Origin: Magnolia sinica
Lineage: Eukaryota; Streptophyta; Magnoliopsida; Magnoliales; Magnoliaceae
Direction of reading: 5' to 3'
Assembly (NCBI RefSeq): GCF_029962835.1
Contig: NC_080582.1
Coordinates: 19,848,032-19,912,031 of the forward strand
DNA length: 64,000 nucleotides
Under the pieces are notes generated by a model. It was not told where the DNA came from, searched no databases, and saw only the letters and a list, made by a program, of their open reading frames with translations. Positions 50,064 through 62,155 of the stretch are shown piece after piece. The translations under genes were made by a program, and so were the position numbers. Position 1 is the first letter of the stretch; every line of letters starts with the position of its first letter.

Positions 50064-50700
50064 GTTGAGGTAGGCATGAAGCCTTCAACACCATAGCAGA
50101 TCCTTAGGGTCTACCTTGATCAGGAGTACGAGGAAATGCAGGCTTGATTATGTGAACTCAAGCCGAGCTCGGAGTAGTATGAATTGACGGTCATGCGTGG
50201 AGGTGGACAGGACCCATGAAGATGTCCATTATTAACTTCATGGTGTACTGTTAAGGGCAACCCATTTTTCCCAAATCCATTGATGCATCTGCCAATATAA
50301 AAGATTACTCTCACATATATTGCCTTCTAAAAGAAGTGATTGGAGAGGTTGGGTCCGCGAATGTCGTCTAAGTTGTGACAGATAATGGTAGTGCATTCGT
50401 CAAGGCGGGAAAGAAGCTGATGAAGTACTATCTTTATTGGATACTGTGCGCAGCATACTGCATTGATCTGATGCTCGAGGTGATAGTGTAGAAGAAGTCT
50501 ATCTGGAAGACCATCGAGGATGGGAGGAGGGTGACGAACTTCGTATACGGTCACTCATGGTTGTTGGCTACAATGCACGAGTGTTGTCAGGGGAACGTCA
50601 TTAGATTGGCTGTGACGATTCACCACAAACTTTATTGCACTCGACTTGTATATGCATCGTACGGGTCTTAAGGGTTTTCTTCATTTATGAGAAGTACTTA
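50064..50700 (+). pseudogene. Decayed hAT transposase fragment (DUF659-type)
   Basis: In changing frames of the plus strand: SIDASANIKDYSHIYCLLKE, VIGEVGSANVV, VVTDNGSAFVKAGKKLMKYY, WILCAAYCIDLMLEV and VTNFVYGHSWLLATM. These match in order the core of the intact hAT transposase at 13235-14371 (VITDNATSYV, WTPCAAHYINL). Frequent stops; no finger or dimerisation part, and no terminal repeats seen. Confidence 0.7.
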
Positions 50701-50883
50701 GAGTGGAATCAAAGATAGACTTAGGGTGTAAAGAGGGTTTCGAACACGGTGCTTAATAATTCCTTTTGGGATAGTGTTCTGGTCGTTTTCATGCTGCATC
50801 TTATCTACAGGGTTCTATAAAAGCATATTGAGTAACTCAATACGCAATCCAATTCCCCATTAGACGTCGCGGTTAGTGAAATC

Positions 50884-51427
50884 GGACGCGGATTAGATAC
50901 TAACAGGTTGAGCAGTGAGACTCACTACTGAAGTGACGTCACCAAGTTACGTGAGCCCCACCATGATGTATGTTTTATATTCACACCGTCCTTCCATTTG
51001 GAGCTATCATTTTAGGGCATGATTCAAAGAATTAGGCATATCCAAAGATGCAATGAACCCCACCACAGAAAACAGAGGGGAGAGTGATGCCCACCGCTAA
51101 AACCTTCCTAAGGTCGACTGTGATGTTTATTTGAGATTCAATTTGATCATGTGTTAACACACATATGAAAGAAGGGAAAACACAAATATCTGCTTGATCG
51201 AAAACTTTTGTTACTCTTAGAAGTTTTTAATGGCAGGTGTCACTCTCTCCTCTGTTTTATGTGGACTTTAGATTTGGATTTGACTCATTCTTTGGGTCGT
51301 GCTTTTGTATGATCTCTCCAAATGGATGGATGGTATAGATACAAAACATACGTCATGGTGGGGCTACATCACTTGGTGGCGTCACTTCAGTAGCGAGTTT
51401 CACTTCTCAAGTAGCTAATTCGCGTCC
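50884..51427. mobile_element. Mutator-like MITE with 9-bp target duplication, 544 bp
   Basis: It begins GGACGCGGATTAG and ends CTAATTCGCGTCC, flanked by AGTGAAATC (50875-50883) and AATGAAATC (51428-51436), 8 of 9 identical. The inverted repeat is about 130 bp. CACTACTGAAGTGACGTCAC pairs with GTGGCGTCACTTCAGTAGCG, and CCCCACCATGATGTATG pairs with CATACGTCATGGTGGGG. A 9-bp duplication is the Mutator hallmark. This copy anchors the assignment of the whole family. Confidence 0.85.
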
Positions 51428-51448
51428 AATGAAATCTGCGTTCGAGTC

Positions 51449-52065
51449 CGAAGCGGATTGGCTGCTGTACCACACACCAGCTGTATAGCTGCTGTACGTA
51501 CGTGCAGGGGAAGACCAGCACTGACGCTCCTCAAGCTCGGAGTTGTACTAACGATTCAAAGGAGATCATAGTTACATGGCCCCACAGTGATGTCTTTATT
51601 ATATCTACACTGTTCATCTATTTTTAGATATCATTCTAGAACATTATCCAAAAATTGAATCATATACAAAGATCAGCTCTACCACACCACAAATAGCAGC
51701 GGAGATAACGATTTTCACCGTTAAACAATTCATAGGCCCCACCATAATGTTTATTTTCCATCCAATCTGTTCATAAGGTCGCAAATAACTGGATGAAGAG
51801 GAAAAATAAATTTCATATTAATCCAAAACTTCCGTGACCTCAAAAAGGGTTTCAATATAATACATTCAATCCCCCATTGCTTTTTGCAGTGTGGTTCTCT
51901 TAATAGTTAGATCTGTCTTATTTTTAGTCTAAAGCATTAAGACGAGCTCCCCAAATGCATGGATAGTTTGGATATAACACGCCTCATGATCAGACCCACA
52001 GAACTTATTGATATCAATACACCAGCTATATAGCTGGTGCGAGGTGTACCAGCCAATCCGCTTCC
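51449..52065. mobile_element. Mutator-like MITE with 9-bp target duplication, 617 bp
   Basis: It begins CGAAGCGGATTGGCTG and ends CAGCCAATCCGCTTCC, flanked by GTTCGAGTC (51440-51448) and ATTCGAGTC (52066-52074), 8 of 9 identical. CACCAGCTGTATAGCTG pairs with CCAGCTATATAGCTGG. It lies only 21 bp from the preceding element, so the two inserted almost side by side. Confidence 0.8.
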
Positions 52066-52462
52066 ATTCGAGTCGGGCAATCCGCGTCCCACCGCAATAC
52101 TCTTAGGCTGGACTCTTCATTCGTACACCGCTAATAGTTAAACGAAAATCCAGATGGTTGAAATCGCTAATCCATTTCTGGATGGAGCATAACCCAAAAA
52201 TTGCACAGAGAATAGAATAGCAACCATCCAATTTTTCAATTGAATTGGAACCACTCACTATTTTGCTTTTAACCATCCATATAATATCCACTGATTGGAT
52301 GGTTATGATCGTTTGATAATTATAATTTTTTACAAGTGGTCCATCCACAACTTGAACTACAATTTGGATGGTCTGGATATCCGTATATCAGTGTCAGATG
52401 CGAGGAGAATGAGTCACCACCATTTAAAACTGTTAAACGGTACGAATCTAACATATACGCCT
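52066..52462. other. Intergenic, no gene seen
   Basis: GGCAATCCGCGTCCC at 52076-52090 looks like the right end of another Mutator-type element without a matching left end. The rest (ATGGTTGAAATCGCTAATCC and similar words) has weak internal inverted symmetry around 52230-52350. Confidence 0.4.
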
Positions 52463-52985
52463 ACGCGAATTTCCTGCGAAAGCCTTTCGCAGGAAGTTCC
52501 TGCGCAGGAATCGCAGGTGAGGCCTGGGATGTTTGTGAGAAATCCTCACCGTCCATCCGTTTTGTGAGTTTATTTTAGGACACGTGACTAAAAATGAATC
52601 ATATATAATGCTCAAGTGGACGGAAAACGTGGTAATTGAACGTCTACAGTTGAAATATACGTGGGGCCACAAAAGTTTTGAATCATGCTAATATTTTTAT
52701 TTTCTGTTCATCCCAGTAGGAATGACGTTATTAACGGAAAGGATGGCATGTAAACATCACTGTCGAACCCAGGGAAGTTTCAACGGTAGGAAATTCCCTA
52801 ACGACCTTTTCCTTTAGTACGACCCACTTGAGTCTTCGATCCTTTTCAAGTTTGGTCTAATCTTCTAAAATTAGCTCACAAAATGGATGGACGAAGTGGA
52901 TTCCTAACAAACATCACGGTGGGCCCCACATAAGTTCCCAGCGCAGTAACTTCTTGTGAAAGGCTTTTGCAGGAAATCCGCGTCG
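52463..52985. mobile_element. Mutator-like MITE, ACGCGAATTTCCTGC ends
   Basis: The left ACGCGAATTTCCTGCGAAAG, then CCTTTCGCAGGAAGTT is mirrored on the right. There the reverse complement reads ACGCGGATTTCCTGCAAAAG, then CCTTTCACAAGAAGTT. The interior GGGATGTTTGTGAGAAATCC pairs with GGATTCCTAACAAACATCAC. The target duplication is not clear. Confidence 0.7.
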
Positions 52986-54339
52986 CTATAAATTCCTCTC
53001 CAAATGCTTCCTTTTGTATTTCCCGCGCTACCAGAGCTCTGTTTTCCAAGGTTTGATTTCAAGAAAAGACGACCGAAAGAGAAAGGAGAAGAGATGTTGT
53101 TGAGGGTCAAATATTACATATTAGACTCAATTATTACTTGGATTTACAAGCATGATACCGTTCAATGGCCCGATTTAATTGTGTTTGTGATGTAGAGTGT
53201 ATTTACGAGCATGGACTGAAAAATAATATCAAAAGCGTGGATTTGACACTCCGAAGTCACCAGAGTAAGGGACGCACTCCAGAGAACCAAGAATGAAGAA
53301 TTTACATGCCAGGGATCCAAGGAAATCAAGCCATTCACGTTAACGAGGCTCGAAATTGGTGAAGAATGCAAGATCACATAGTTCCCGCTATCTGATTGGC
53401 TCAAAAATTCATACATGGCCTGGGAGATATAAATAAACCGTACATATTAAATTTCAACCATTGGAGATATCGAGAAATGGGCCAACGGACAGATCAGCCC
53501 ATTAATCTCCAATTTGGGGCCCACCTAGTTTCTGGATACGCTGCAATTTTGGATTCAACGCCTTAAATGAGGTGAAAAAATGGATGGATGCCACAAATTT
53601 CTCTCGAACATCACGATGAACCCATATGTACATTGCATGTACATAGGGTACATGTACACGAGAAGTGCACCGGACGGAGAGTCCGGTCAAGCAAAGGGCT
53701 GACCCGAAGTCCGTTTTTGAAAAGGAAACAGCGTTCGACGCTGTTTTGCCGGGTGATTGCTGTGGGCCCCACTCGCTCCTCAGTTCGATGATCCGACCCG
53801 TTCACATGTCTTATAAGATGGCCAAGACCAACGCCTAGGTGTCTTTTTGCCACTATGCAAGCGTCTTCACGATCCCAGCCGTTAAACGCAGGATGGACGG
53901 TGGAGTAGAAGATCTTGTGTACCCCATTGATTTCACTCCAAAAATCACCATTCCCGAATGGTTTTTCGCAAGGATTTCAATGGACGGTGTGGATTTCTCA
54001 ACCGAACTCAATCATGGACTCCACCAACATCACAGCGCAAGAAGTGCACAGGCTCTGTTGCGCGCAACCGAAAGATCCGGGCCGTTCTGCAATCTCGGTG
54101 AGGATCGGACTGACGATCCTAGCCGACCAAATCCTTCCCCTGAGGCAATTGACCACCACCAAGAAGTTCGAATGGATCAGATAGCTGAAACGGATCTGTT
54201 ATTGTGCCAAACGCGGGTTGATCGCGGGTCCTCCACCGGTTGCTGCGTACTGACTGCGTAAAGGTTAATACGCAAGCCCCAGCCGACCCCGCTGCTGCGG
54301 AAAACTTCCGCATAGAGTGCGAAAACTCTGCTCCGACTA
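52986..54339. other. Non-coding region with MITE remnants; includes unresolved left part of the Athila 5' LTR
   Basis: Right-half remnants of GGGCCCACC elements lie near 53465-53635 and 53945-54020. A 140-codon open frame near 53839-54261 shows no recognisable domain and overlaps MITE-like sequence, so I do not call it a gene. The Athila LTR start lies somewhere here or just right of it. Confidence 0.4.
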
Positions 54340-55184
54340 CAGTTCTATAAAGAGAGAGAGAGTGAGAAAGTGTAAAAGGTGATGAACCAGGATCCAAATC
54401 GTGGACGGCTGCACAAGAGAAAGAGAGAGTCAGAGTTTTTATTATTTAGTTTTTAGTACTTATGTTTATGTTTAAAAAAGTTAGCCGGATGATGTCGGGC
54501 TAAACCTCTTAGCTAGGGCTAAGAGGTGAAGCTTGTAGTCTGATGGGAGAGACTTTGCTTGTGCCTATTGTTTAGATTGACTGATGTTGATTTTTGTTTA
54601 AATTAAAAGGAATACTTTCTGTTATTTTTAATGGTTTGTTGTGACTGAAATTACAATAGATCTGCGATGGTTTTTAGTATTTCTTCCTCCTTTTGATGTT
54701 TATGACGTCAGGAAGCCCTGTTGTTCACCATCGTCTCATGGGCATGGTCGGATGACGGTATCCTTCCTAACTTTCATACATTGTTGATTGGTTGGTAATT
54801 AGTTTAATTCTGTTGTTTGCTTTGTCTCATGGGCATGGTTTGATGATGGAATCCATTCTGATTCATATACCTTTCATCTCGTGAAGACTAAATCAAGTAA
54901 GTTCAGTTTGATTTCCATGATTCTTGATGCAGGCATAAGATCTCCCTGATCTCTACAAGTGGATCCTCTGAATCCCTAGTTTCCTTCCTCTGAATTCCTT
55001 AAGTTTTAGATTAGTATTTCACCATTATTCATCAATTTATATTTGATTTCGATTTCATCTTAGGCTATTTCTATTTCTACCCAGTTTCAGATAACGTACA
55101 TGTTTCAGTCCCTTGGGATTGACCTCAGTCTCACCGAGTTTATTACTACATCACAACCCTATACTTGGGGAGTGAACAAGTTTT
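54340..55184 (+). mobile_element. 5' LTR (right part) of an Athila-type gypsy retrotransposon
   Basis: It ends directly before a tRNA-Asp primer site. A TATA-like CTATAAAG lies at 54344-54351 near the left of this stretch. An internal near-repeat, GTCTCATGGGCATGGT with GATGACGG or GATGATGG, occurs at 54733 and 54824. The LTR start cannot be fixed because no 3' LTR is present in the window. Confidence 0.55.
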
Positions 55185-55202
55185 TGGCGCCATTGCCGGG
55201 GA
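55185..55202 (+). other. Primer-binding site, tRNA-Asp(GTC) type
   Basis: TGGCGCCATTGCCGGGGA is complementary, with one mismatch, to the 3' end of plant tRNA-Asp (reverse complement TGGCGCCGTTGCCGGGGA). This primer is typical of Athila-lineage elements. Confidence 0.85.
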
Positions 55203-55979
55203 CTGACGGTTACGTTTTTCTGAAATTAATTAGTTTTAGAATTAGGTTAGGATTAGGATTTTACTAAGTTTAGGTTAAAGGTTTTTATTTTATTTTATTT
55301 TTAGAAACTATTATTTTATTTTTAGAAACTTTCATCTTTTGTTTTTAGAAACTAGGTTAGTTATTTCCCTTTTTAGAAATTCTTTCTAATTTTAGAAACT
55401 AACTCATCTTTCATTTATTTTATTTTTAGGCTTAGATTTTCTATTTTAGAAACTTTCTAATTCTTGGTCTTCTTTTTAGAAACTAACTTAGCTTCTAGGT
55501 TTAGGGAACTTTCCTTTTTAGAAACTAACTTTTTTTTTTGGTAACTTTCTAATTCTAACTCTTTTAGAATCTAACTTTGTTTCCTAATTTATTTTTAGAA
55601 ATTTTCTACTTGTAGACTTTTTGTTTAAAAACTAACTTTCCTATTTTGTAGGCCTTTAAGATAGAAATTTCTAATTCGGTAAGTTTTCTCTCTACTCTCT
55701 ATTTTCTATTCTCTTTTAGTAATTTACTTTTTAGATTAGAACTTTTCTAATTTATTTTAGAAATTTCCACTCCCTTTTAGAAATCAGTTTACTGCTATCT
55801 TTGTTTTAAGGATTTTTCTTCTCTTTTTTTAGAATCTAACTTATTTTATCTTATTTTGTAGGTTTTTAACTTAGGGACTCTAAGTTGCTAACTTCTTTCC
55901 AAACCTCTCTTTCTTTTGTGATTTTCTTTTCCTTTCTTAGGATTAGGTTTTGAATTTGATTGAGGGCTGCGAGTGTTTC
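55203..55979 (+). repeat. Untranslated leader with TTTTAGAAACT reiterations
   Basis: More than fifteen imperfect copies of TTTTAGAAACTAACTT-type words lie between 55300 and 55860. No coding frame. Long T-rich leaders before gag are common in Athila and Tat elements. Confidence 0.7.
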
Positions 55980-58697
55980 ATGCCCAAGTGGGCCCGTGAC
56001 AATACTCGACGTCTCTTGACTGAAGGAGGATTGGTTGAGGGGTTGACTATCCATCGCAGGACTAGACACCACTCGAAATCCCCTGAGTTAATTGAAGTGA
56101 TGGCTGGGAACTAACCTCTTCTACCCCAACCTAGGGTGGAGGACATTCAGAATGAAAATGAGGTGTATCAAGCACCCCCGCCACGTACCTTACGAGATTA
56201 TTTCCAACTAGCGGGGGTGAGTACGCCCTCATGCATGATTTTTCCTGAAAATACAGGACATATGAACATCAAGCCAGGGGTTATCCAACTCCTTCCTAAG
56301 TTCCATGGGCTTGAATCTGAAGAACCATATCTACATTTGAAAGAGTTTGATGAGATCAGAGCCACTTTATATTTTTAAAATGTGTCTGAGGACACAGTCA
56401 GGCTAAGACTCTTTCCTTTTTCCTTAAAAGAGAAGGCTAAGACGTGGTTACATTTACTGCGTCCTAGATCCATTGGCACATGGAATGATATGCAAAGGGA
56501 ATTTATAAAGAAATTCTTTCCACATCATAAAACAATTACCCTTAGAAAAGCAATCATGAACTTCACCCAAAAGGAGGATGAAACGTTTTACCAATGTTGG
56601 GAAAGGTTCAAGGATTTGGTCAGTTCATGCCCACAACACGGCTTTGAAACGTGGCGCATTACAAATTTTTTCTATGATGGACTGACATCTTCCATGTGCC
56701 AAATGATCGAGACAATATGTAATAGAGAATTCATTAATAAAAATGTTGACGAGGTATGGGATTACCTCGATAGTCTTGCTGAAAAAACATAATCATGGGA
56801 CTATTACCTAAAGTCGAACACCACGTCTAGGCCGACTCAATTAAAGGAGAAAGGTGAATTATATCTCTTGAAAGAAGAGGATGATCTCAAGTGTAAAGTG
56901 ACTACACTCATAAGGAAAGTTAAGGCTATGGAAGGAAAGAAGGATAAGGTTAATGAAAGTGTTTGCGGCATCTGTGATTGCAACATTCATACAACTGAAA
57001 ATTGCCCTACAATACCTGCCTTTCGAGAATTGTTGAATGAACAATCCAATGCCATAAATAATTATCAAAGACCTTTCAATGGACCAATCTTTAATACGTA
57101 CAATCCTGGTTGGAAAAATCATCCAAACTTTAGTTGGAGAAATGGACAAACTGCTACCCCTCAAAGTTTCTTCAATCAAAATCCAAATCAGGGGAAACCT
57201 CAAGAAGAACCGGTTCAAAATTCCATGCAAGAGCTGACCCATGCAATGCGAGACTTTATGCAAAAGATGGATTCACGTATGACGGTTATAGAAAAGGAGA
57301 TGCTTCCTGTACAACCGCTCCCCAATCCTAAACCGCAATACGAGACAAGTGATCCCAGTTCTTCGAATCAAATGGGGCACGCTAAATCCATCACCACTCT
57401 TAGGAGTGGGAAGATCATTGATAAAATCCTTCCGGTTAGGCCCGAAAAGCCTCAAGAACCAGAAGAGGACAACAATAATGGATCTAGTGAGGCCCCACAA
57501 AAATTAGAACCGAAACTTCTAGAAAAGTCAGTTGCTCCATTTCCCCAACGGTTGGTCGCACCAAAACCTCTCTCTAACTCTCAGGATATCCTAGAGGTGT
57601 TGAAACAAGTGAAAGTCAACATTCCTCTACTTGATGTCATAAAACAGATACCTTCATATGCCAAATTCCTGAAAGACTTATGCACGACCAAACGACGGCA
57701 GAGTATTCAAAAGAAGATCTTCTTGACCGAGAAAGTGAGTGTCATCCTAAAGCAAGACGTGCCACAGAAATTCAAAGATCCCGGTAGCCCAACCATATCA
57801 TATGTAATCGGGGACCATCGAATTTATCATGCACTTCTTGACTTAGGAGCGAGCGTTAATCTGATTCCCTACTCGGTATACAAACAGTTAGGTTTAGGTG
57901 AGTTAAAACCCACCCTAACCACACTACAACTTGCTGATCACTCTGTTCGTGTACCAAGAGGGATAATTGAGGATGTGTTAGTCCAAGTTGATAGATTTTA
58001 CTACCCTGTAGATTTTATCATCCTGGACACAGAACCCATCAATAACATGAGCACTCAGATCCCCGTCATTCTTGGTCGCCCATTCCTTGCCACTTTAAAC
58101 GCAATTATTAATTGCAGGAATGGTGTCATGACTATATCTTTGGGGAATATGACATTGGAGTTAAACATCTTTTTCAATAACGGCAGAAACTTAGAGGAAG
58201 ATGACAATTTCCAGGACATTAACATGATTGACTCTTTAGTGGAAGATACGACACCTCTGACTTTATCATCTGACCCTCTAGAGATGTGCCTGGCCCACTC
58301 CCATGATTTTGATGATAACATGATTAGGGAGACGTGTGCCTTGCTTGATACCGCACCGGTACTTGAAGTTAACCGATGGAGGCCACAATTCGAAGAGTTG
58401 CCCCAAACTGATATAGTGCCTCTACCGTCTAACCTCAAGCCGCCGAAGCTTGACTTAAAACCTTTGCCCTCTGATTTGAAATATGTCTATTTAGGTCAAG
58501 ATGAGACATACCCGGTGGTGATCTTTGCCCACCTAGAGAAAGAACAGGAGAGTATGCTTATATCTACTCTCATTGAGCATAAGGGAGCCCTTGGATGGAT
58601 GATAACGGACCTCAAGGGAATCAACCCTCGATTTATACTCACCGCATTTATCTTGAGGATAATGCTAAGACCACTCGGCAATCAGAACGTAGACTAA
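55980..58697 (+). pseudogene. Athila-type gag-protease, several nonsense codons
   Basis: The frame opens with ATG at 55980 (MPKWARDNTRR). It passes TLRDYFQLAGV, then the retrotransposon gag domain (LFPFSLKEKAKTWLHLL, FIKKFFPHHK, FKDLVSSCPQHG). The knuckle CGICDCNIHTTENC (CX2CX4HX4C) is near 56965. The protease core DLGASVNLIPYSVYKQLGL is near 57840-57896. In-frame stops lie at 56112, 56379 and 56790. The frame is then open to 58697 but leaves the RT homology near 58625 through a one-base shift. The element cannot make a functional product. Confidence 0.88.
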
Positions 58698-61342
58698 ATC
58701 CAAACATGAGGGAAGTGGTTAACGCCGAGGTTCTTAAACTATTAGATGTGGGTATCATATACCCCATATCTGATAGTCAATGGGTGAGTCCAACTCAAGT
58801 GGTTCCTAAGAAGTCCGGGATCACCATTGTAGCCAATGCTAATAATGAACTCGTGCCAACTAGAGTTACTACTGGTTGGAGAATGTGCATTGACTACAGG
58901 AAGCTGAATACCGTCACGAGGAAGGACTACTTTCCTTTGCCTTTCATTGATCAAATCTTGGAAAGGCTAGTTGGTCATTCCTATTACTGTTTCCTTGACG
59001 GGTATTCGGGCTACAATCAGATTGAAATCGCCCCTGAGGACCAGGAAAAGACTACATTTACATGTCCCTACGGCACCTTTGCCTACAGAAGGATGCTATT
59101 CAGATTATGTAATGCCCCTGCCACCTTTCAGCGATGTATGATGAGTATCTTTTCTGACATGATGGGGAAATATCTAGAGCTCTTCATGGACGATTTCTCT
59201 GTTTTCGGTTCATCTTTCATCGAGTGCTTTGAGAGTCTTAAATGTGTGCTGAAAAGATGTGAAGAGAAGAATTTGGTACTTAATTGGGAGAAGTGTCATT
59301 TCATGGTTCATAAGGGAATTGTCCTTGGACATATTATCTCGTCCAAAGGAATCGAGGTGGATAAGGCAAAAATTGATCTTATCTCTAACCTACCTCCACC
59401 CAAGAACATCAGAGATGTGCGATCCTTCTTAGGACACGCAGGGTTTTATAGACGATTCATAAAGGACTTTAGTCTCCTCTCTCGTCCCTTATGTAATCTT
59501 CTGCAAAAGGACGCACCATACGAGTGGACTGAGCAATGCCAGGAAGCTTTTACCAAGCTTAAGGGCATGTTAACCACTGCACCTATCATGCAACCACCTG
59601 ATTGAAACCTTCCTTTTGAGCTTATGTGCGACGCTTCTGATTATGCTCTTGGAGCGGTTCTAGGCCAGAGAAAAGATAAGAGGCCCTACGTCATTTATTA
59701 CGCAAGTAGAACATTAAATTCTACCTAAGTGAACTACTTAACTACGGAAAAGGAATTCCTAGCCGTAGTGTTCGCTTTAGATAAATTTAGGTTCTACTTG
59801 ATCGGATCCAAGATCATTATCTACACAGATCATGCGGCACTTAAGTATCTTCTTTCTAAGAATGATTCTAAGCCCCGCCTGATACGATGGATCCTTCTAC
59901 TCCAAGAATTTGATTTGGAAATTAAAGATAAAAAGGGAGTAGAAAACGTAGTAGCCGATCACCTTTCTCGCCTTAATTCCTCTGATTCCCTTGAGGCGAT
60001 CCATATCAATGACATGTTCCCTGATGAACAATTGTTCAGAGTCTCCCATTCACCTTGGTTCGCTGATATTGCTAATTATTTTACCACAGGTTCCATACCG
60101 ACACATTGGACTGCGCAAGATAAGAAGAAATTTTTCACCAAGGTGCGCAACTTTTTCTGGGACAATCCATATTTGTTTAAATATTGTCCAGACCAAATCC
60201 TGAGGAGATGTGTGTCAGACGATGAGCATCAGAGTGTCATCTCCTTCTGTCACTCACAGGCCTGTGGTGGTCACTTTTCTGCTAAAAAGACCACAGCCAA
60301 GATTTTACAGTGTGGCTTTTATTGGCACACTATGTTCAGGGACACTCATGAGTTTTGCAAGTCTTGTGAGCGTTGTCAAAAATTGGGAGCATTATCCCGT
60401 CGAAATATGATGCCTTTGAATCCCATCCTTATTATAGAAGCATTTAACTGCTGGGGCATCGATTTCATGGGACCATTCCCCCAATCATTTGGATATTTGT
60501 ATATTTTACTCGCCGTAGATTATGTCACTAAATGGGTCGAAGCAATTCCGTGCCGAAATAATAACCATCGCACGGTCATTAAATTCTTAAAAGAGAACAT
60601 CCTTTCGCGGTTTGGGATGCCTCGAACCATCATTAGTGATGGGGGCTCACACTTTTGTAATTGACCATTCGAGAGCTTAATGAAGAAATACGGTATCTCT
60701 CATAAGGTGAGCACCCCATACCATCCATAGACAAGTGGACAAGCTGAGATTTCCAATAGGGAGATTAAACATATCCTAGAGAAAACGGTTAACCCTGATC
60801 GTAAGGATTGGTCAATTCGATTGACCGATGCCTTATGGGCATACCGTATTGCTTTCAAAACTCCTATTGGAACGTCTCCCTTTAGACTTGTCTATGGGAA
60901 AGCTTGTCACTTGCCTGTGGAGTTGAAACATAAAGTGTACTGGGCGATCAAAAATCTGAATTTCAATCTGGACAACGCTGGCTCACTACGTAAACTTCAA
61001 TTAAATGAACTTGAAGAAATCCGGAACGATGCGTATGAGAACTCGAGAATTTACAAAGACAGAATGAAGGTGTTTCATGACCAACGTATTCTACAAAAAT
61101 CATTCACACCTGGTCAGAAAGTCCTTTTGTATAATTCTCGATTACATCTCTTTCCAGGTAAGCTTCGATCTCGTTGGACTGGCCCTTACATTGTGGTCAC
61201 TGCATATCCTCATAGGGTCGTTGAGATAAGAGATCCTGACAATTGCAAGGAGTTTAAAGTAAATGGACATCGCTTAAAGCCATTTGTCGAGAAATTTGAT
61301 TCAGAGGACATGTCCATACCTTTGACTGATCCTGTTTACTAG
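58620..61342 (+). pseudogene. Athila-type pol (RT, RNase H, integrase), nonsense codons
   Basis: After the frameshift the reading continues THRIYLEDNAK, then RT with KSGITIV, TGWRMCIDYRKLN, and FMDDFSVFG in place of YMDD. RNase H runs about 59600-59990 ([50 protein letters not shown]). Integrase has the HHCC finger ([17 protein letters not shown]). Its catalytic core shows [24 protein letters not shown] and [14 protein letters not shown]-terminal [20 protein letters not shown] domain ends at TAG 61340-61342. In-frame stops lie at 59603, 59726, 60662 and 60728. No env-like frame, polypurine tract or 3' LTR follows. Confidence 0.88.
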
Positions 61343-61437
61343 GATTGATCTCCTAGTCTGATGGAAGTATAGGTAGGTTTCGTGTTTTCATAGGACTAGG
61401 ATAGTTTCCTTTATGATATTTTAGGATAGACGGTAAA
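61343..61437 (+). other. Remnant of Athila 3' untranslated region
   Basis: 95 bp separate the pol stop from the abrupt start of the TGTAGGCCCCG LTR. Nothing recognisable. The downstream Athila spacer and 3' LTR are missing here and may lie beyond the window if the LTR inserted into them. Confidence 0.4.
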
Positions 61438-62155
61438 TGTAGGCCCCGTATCTTAGACCGTACCGTTCCATAGGCTTCTGCGGTCTTTCCAGTCGAATTT
61501 CGACAACCTTCGACCCTTAACCGGTATTTGCGCGTGACCTTGATTCTCATGCCATCAACCCGAGTCGACTCAACCCAGGACTTGTACCTTAGCGACCGCG
61601 TCGTCGCCGCGGTTCCGATGCCGCGACTCGCGCGCCGAGGCGATACCCTGGTTGGGAGATGTGGGCCAGCGTTCGGTGTGAGGAAAACGCCGCGCGTGCG
61701 AATTCTGAGGGAATCTCTACAAGGTGTCACATCAATCAATCAACCCATCAATCCCATCATGTCAAGTACACATCACCTTTCACCCTTTCCCAAGCAAGCC
61801 CCAAAAGTCAAAAAGTTACTTACAACCCATGCTTTTCTTACAACTTTTATCACAAAAGTCAAAAAGGAGCCTCTTACACCCATCACCACCACATCCATCA
61901 CTCCATCACCCATCACTCCCTCTCTCTCTCTCCCTTTACAAGTCTCTCTCTCATTTTCAAACTCTCCCTTAAGCAAGAAAAATCCATACGTATGAACCTC
62001 TCCAAGCTTTCCAAGCATCAAGTGTGGCCCACCTTTTCATCCCTATATCTCTCATCCTAGCCATCCATTTTTCATCTTCCTCCATTAAAGAGAAGCACAA
62101 GGAGCTAAGAAAGCCAAGGGAGCAAGAAGATTAAGCGGTGGGTACTTTGATAGGG
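61438..62155 (+). mobile_element. LTR (left part) of the same family as 1-465, plus orientation
   Basis: TGTAGGCCCCGTATC opens it. AGACCGTACCGTTCCATAGG, GAGTCGACTCAACCCAGG, CGCGGTTCCGATGCCGCGAC and GGTGTCACATCAATCAATCA follow in the same order as on the minus strand of 1-465. A CT-rich stretch near 61918-61950 follows. The right boundary is unclear; the LTR may include the repeats that follow. The overlapping open frames (61528-61995 and 61659-62060) show no domain. Confidence 0.6.

Noticed and set aside
53839-54261. 140-codon open frame before the Athila LTR
   Set aside because: No recognisable domain. It overlaps remnants of inverted-repeat elements, and open frames occur in other frames of the same stretch.
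56859-57263. 134-codon minus-strand frame
   Set aside because: Antisense shadow of the Athila gag region; no independent support.
61528-62060. Two overlapping open frames of 155 and 133 codons
   Set aside because: They lie in the LTR shared with 1-465 and have Ser/His/Pro-rich low-complexity translations, so they are repeat sequence, not genes.
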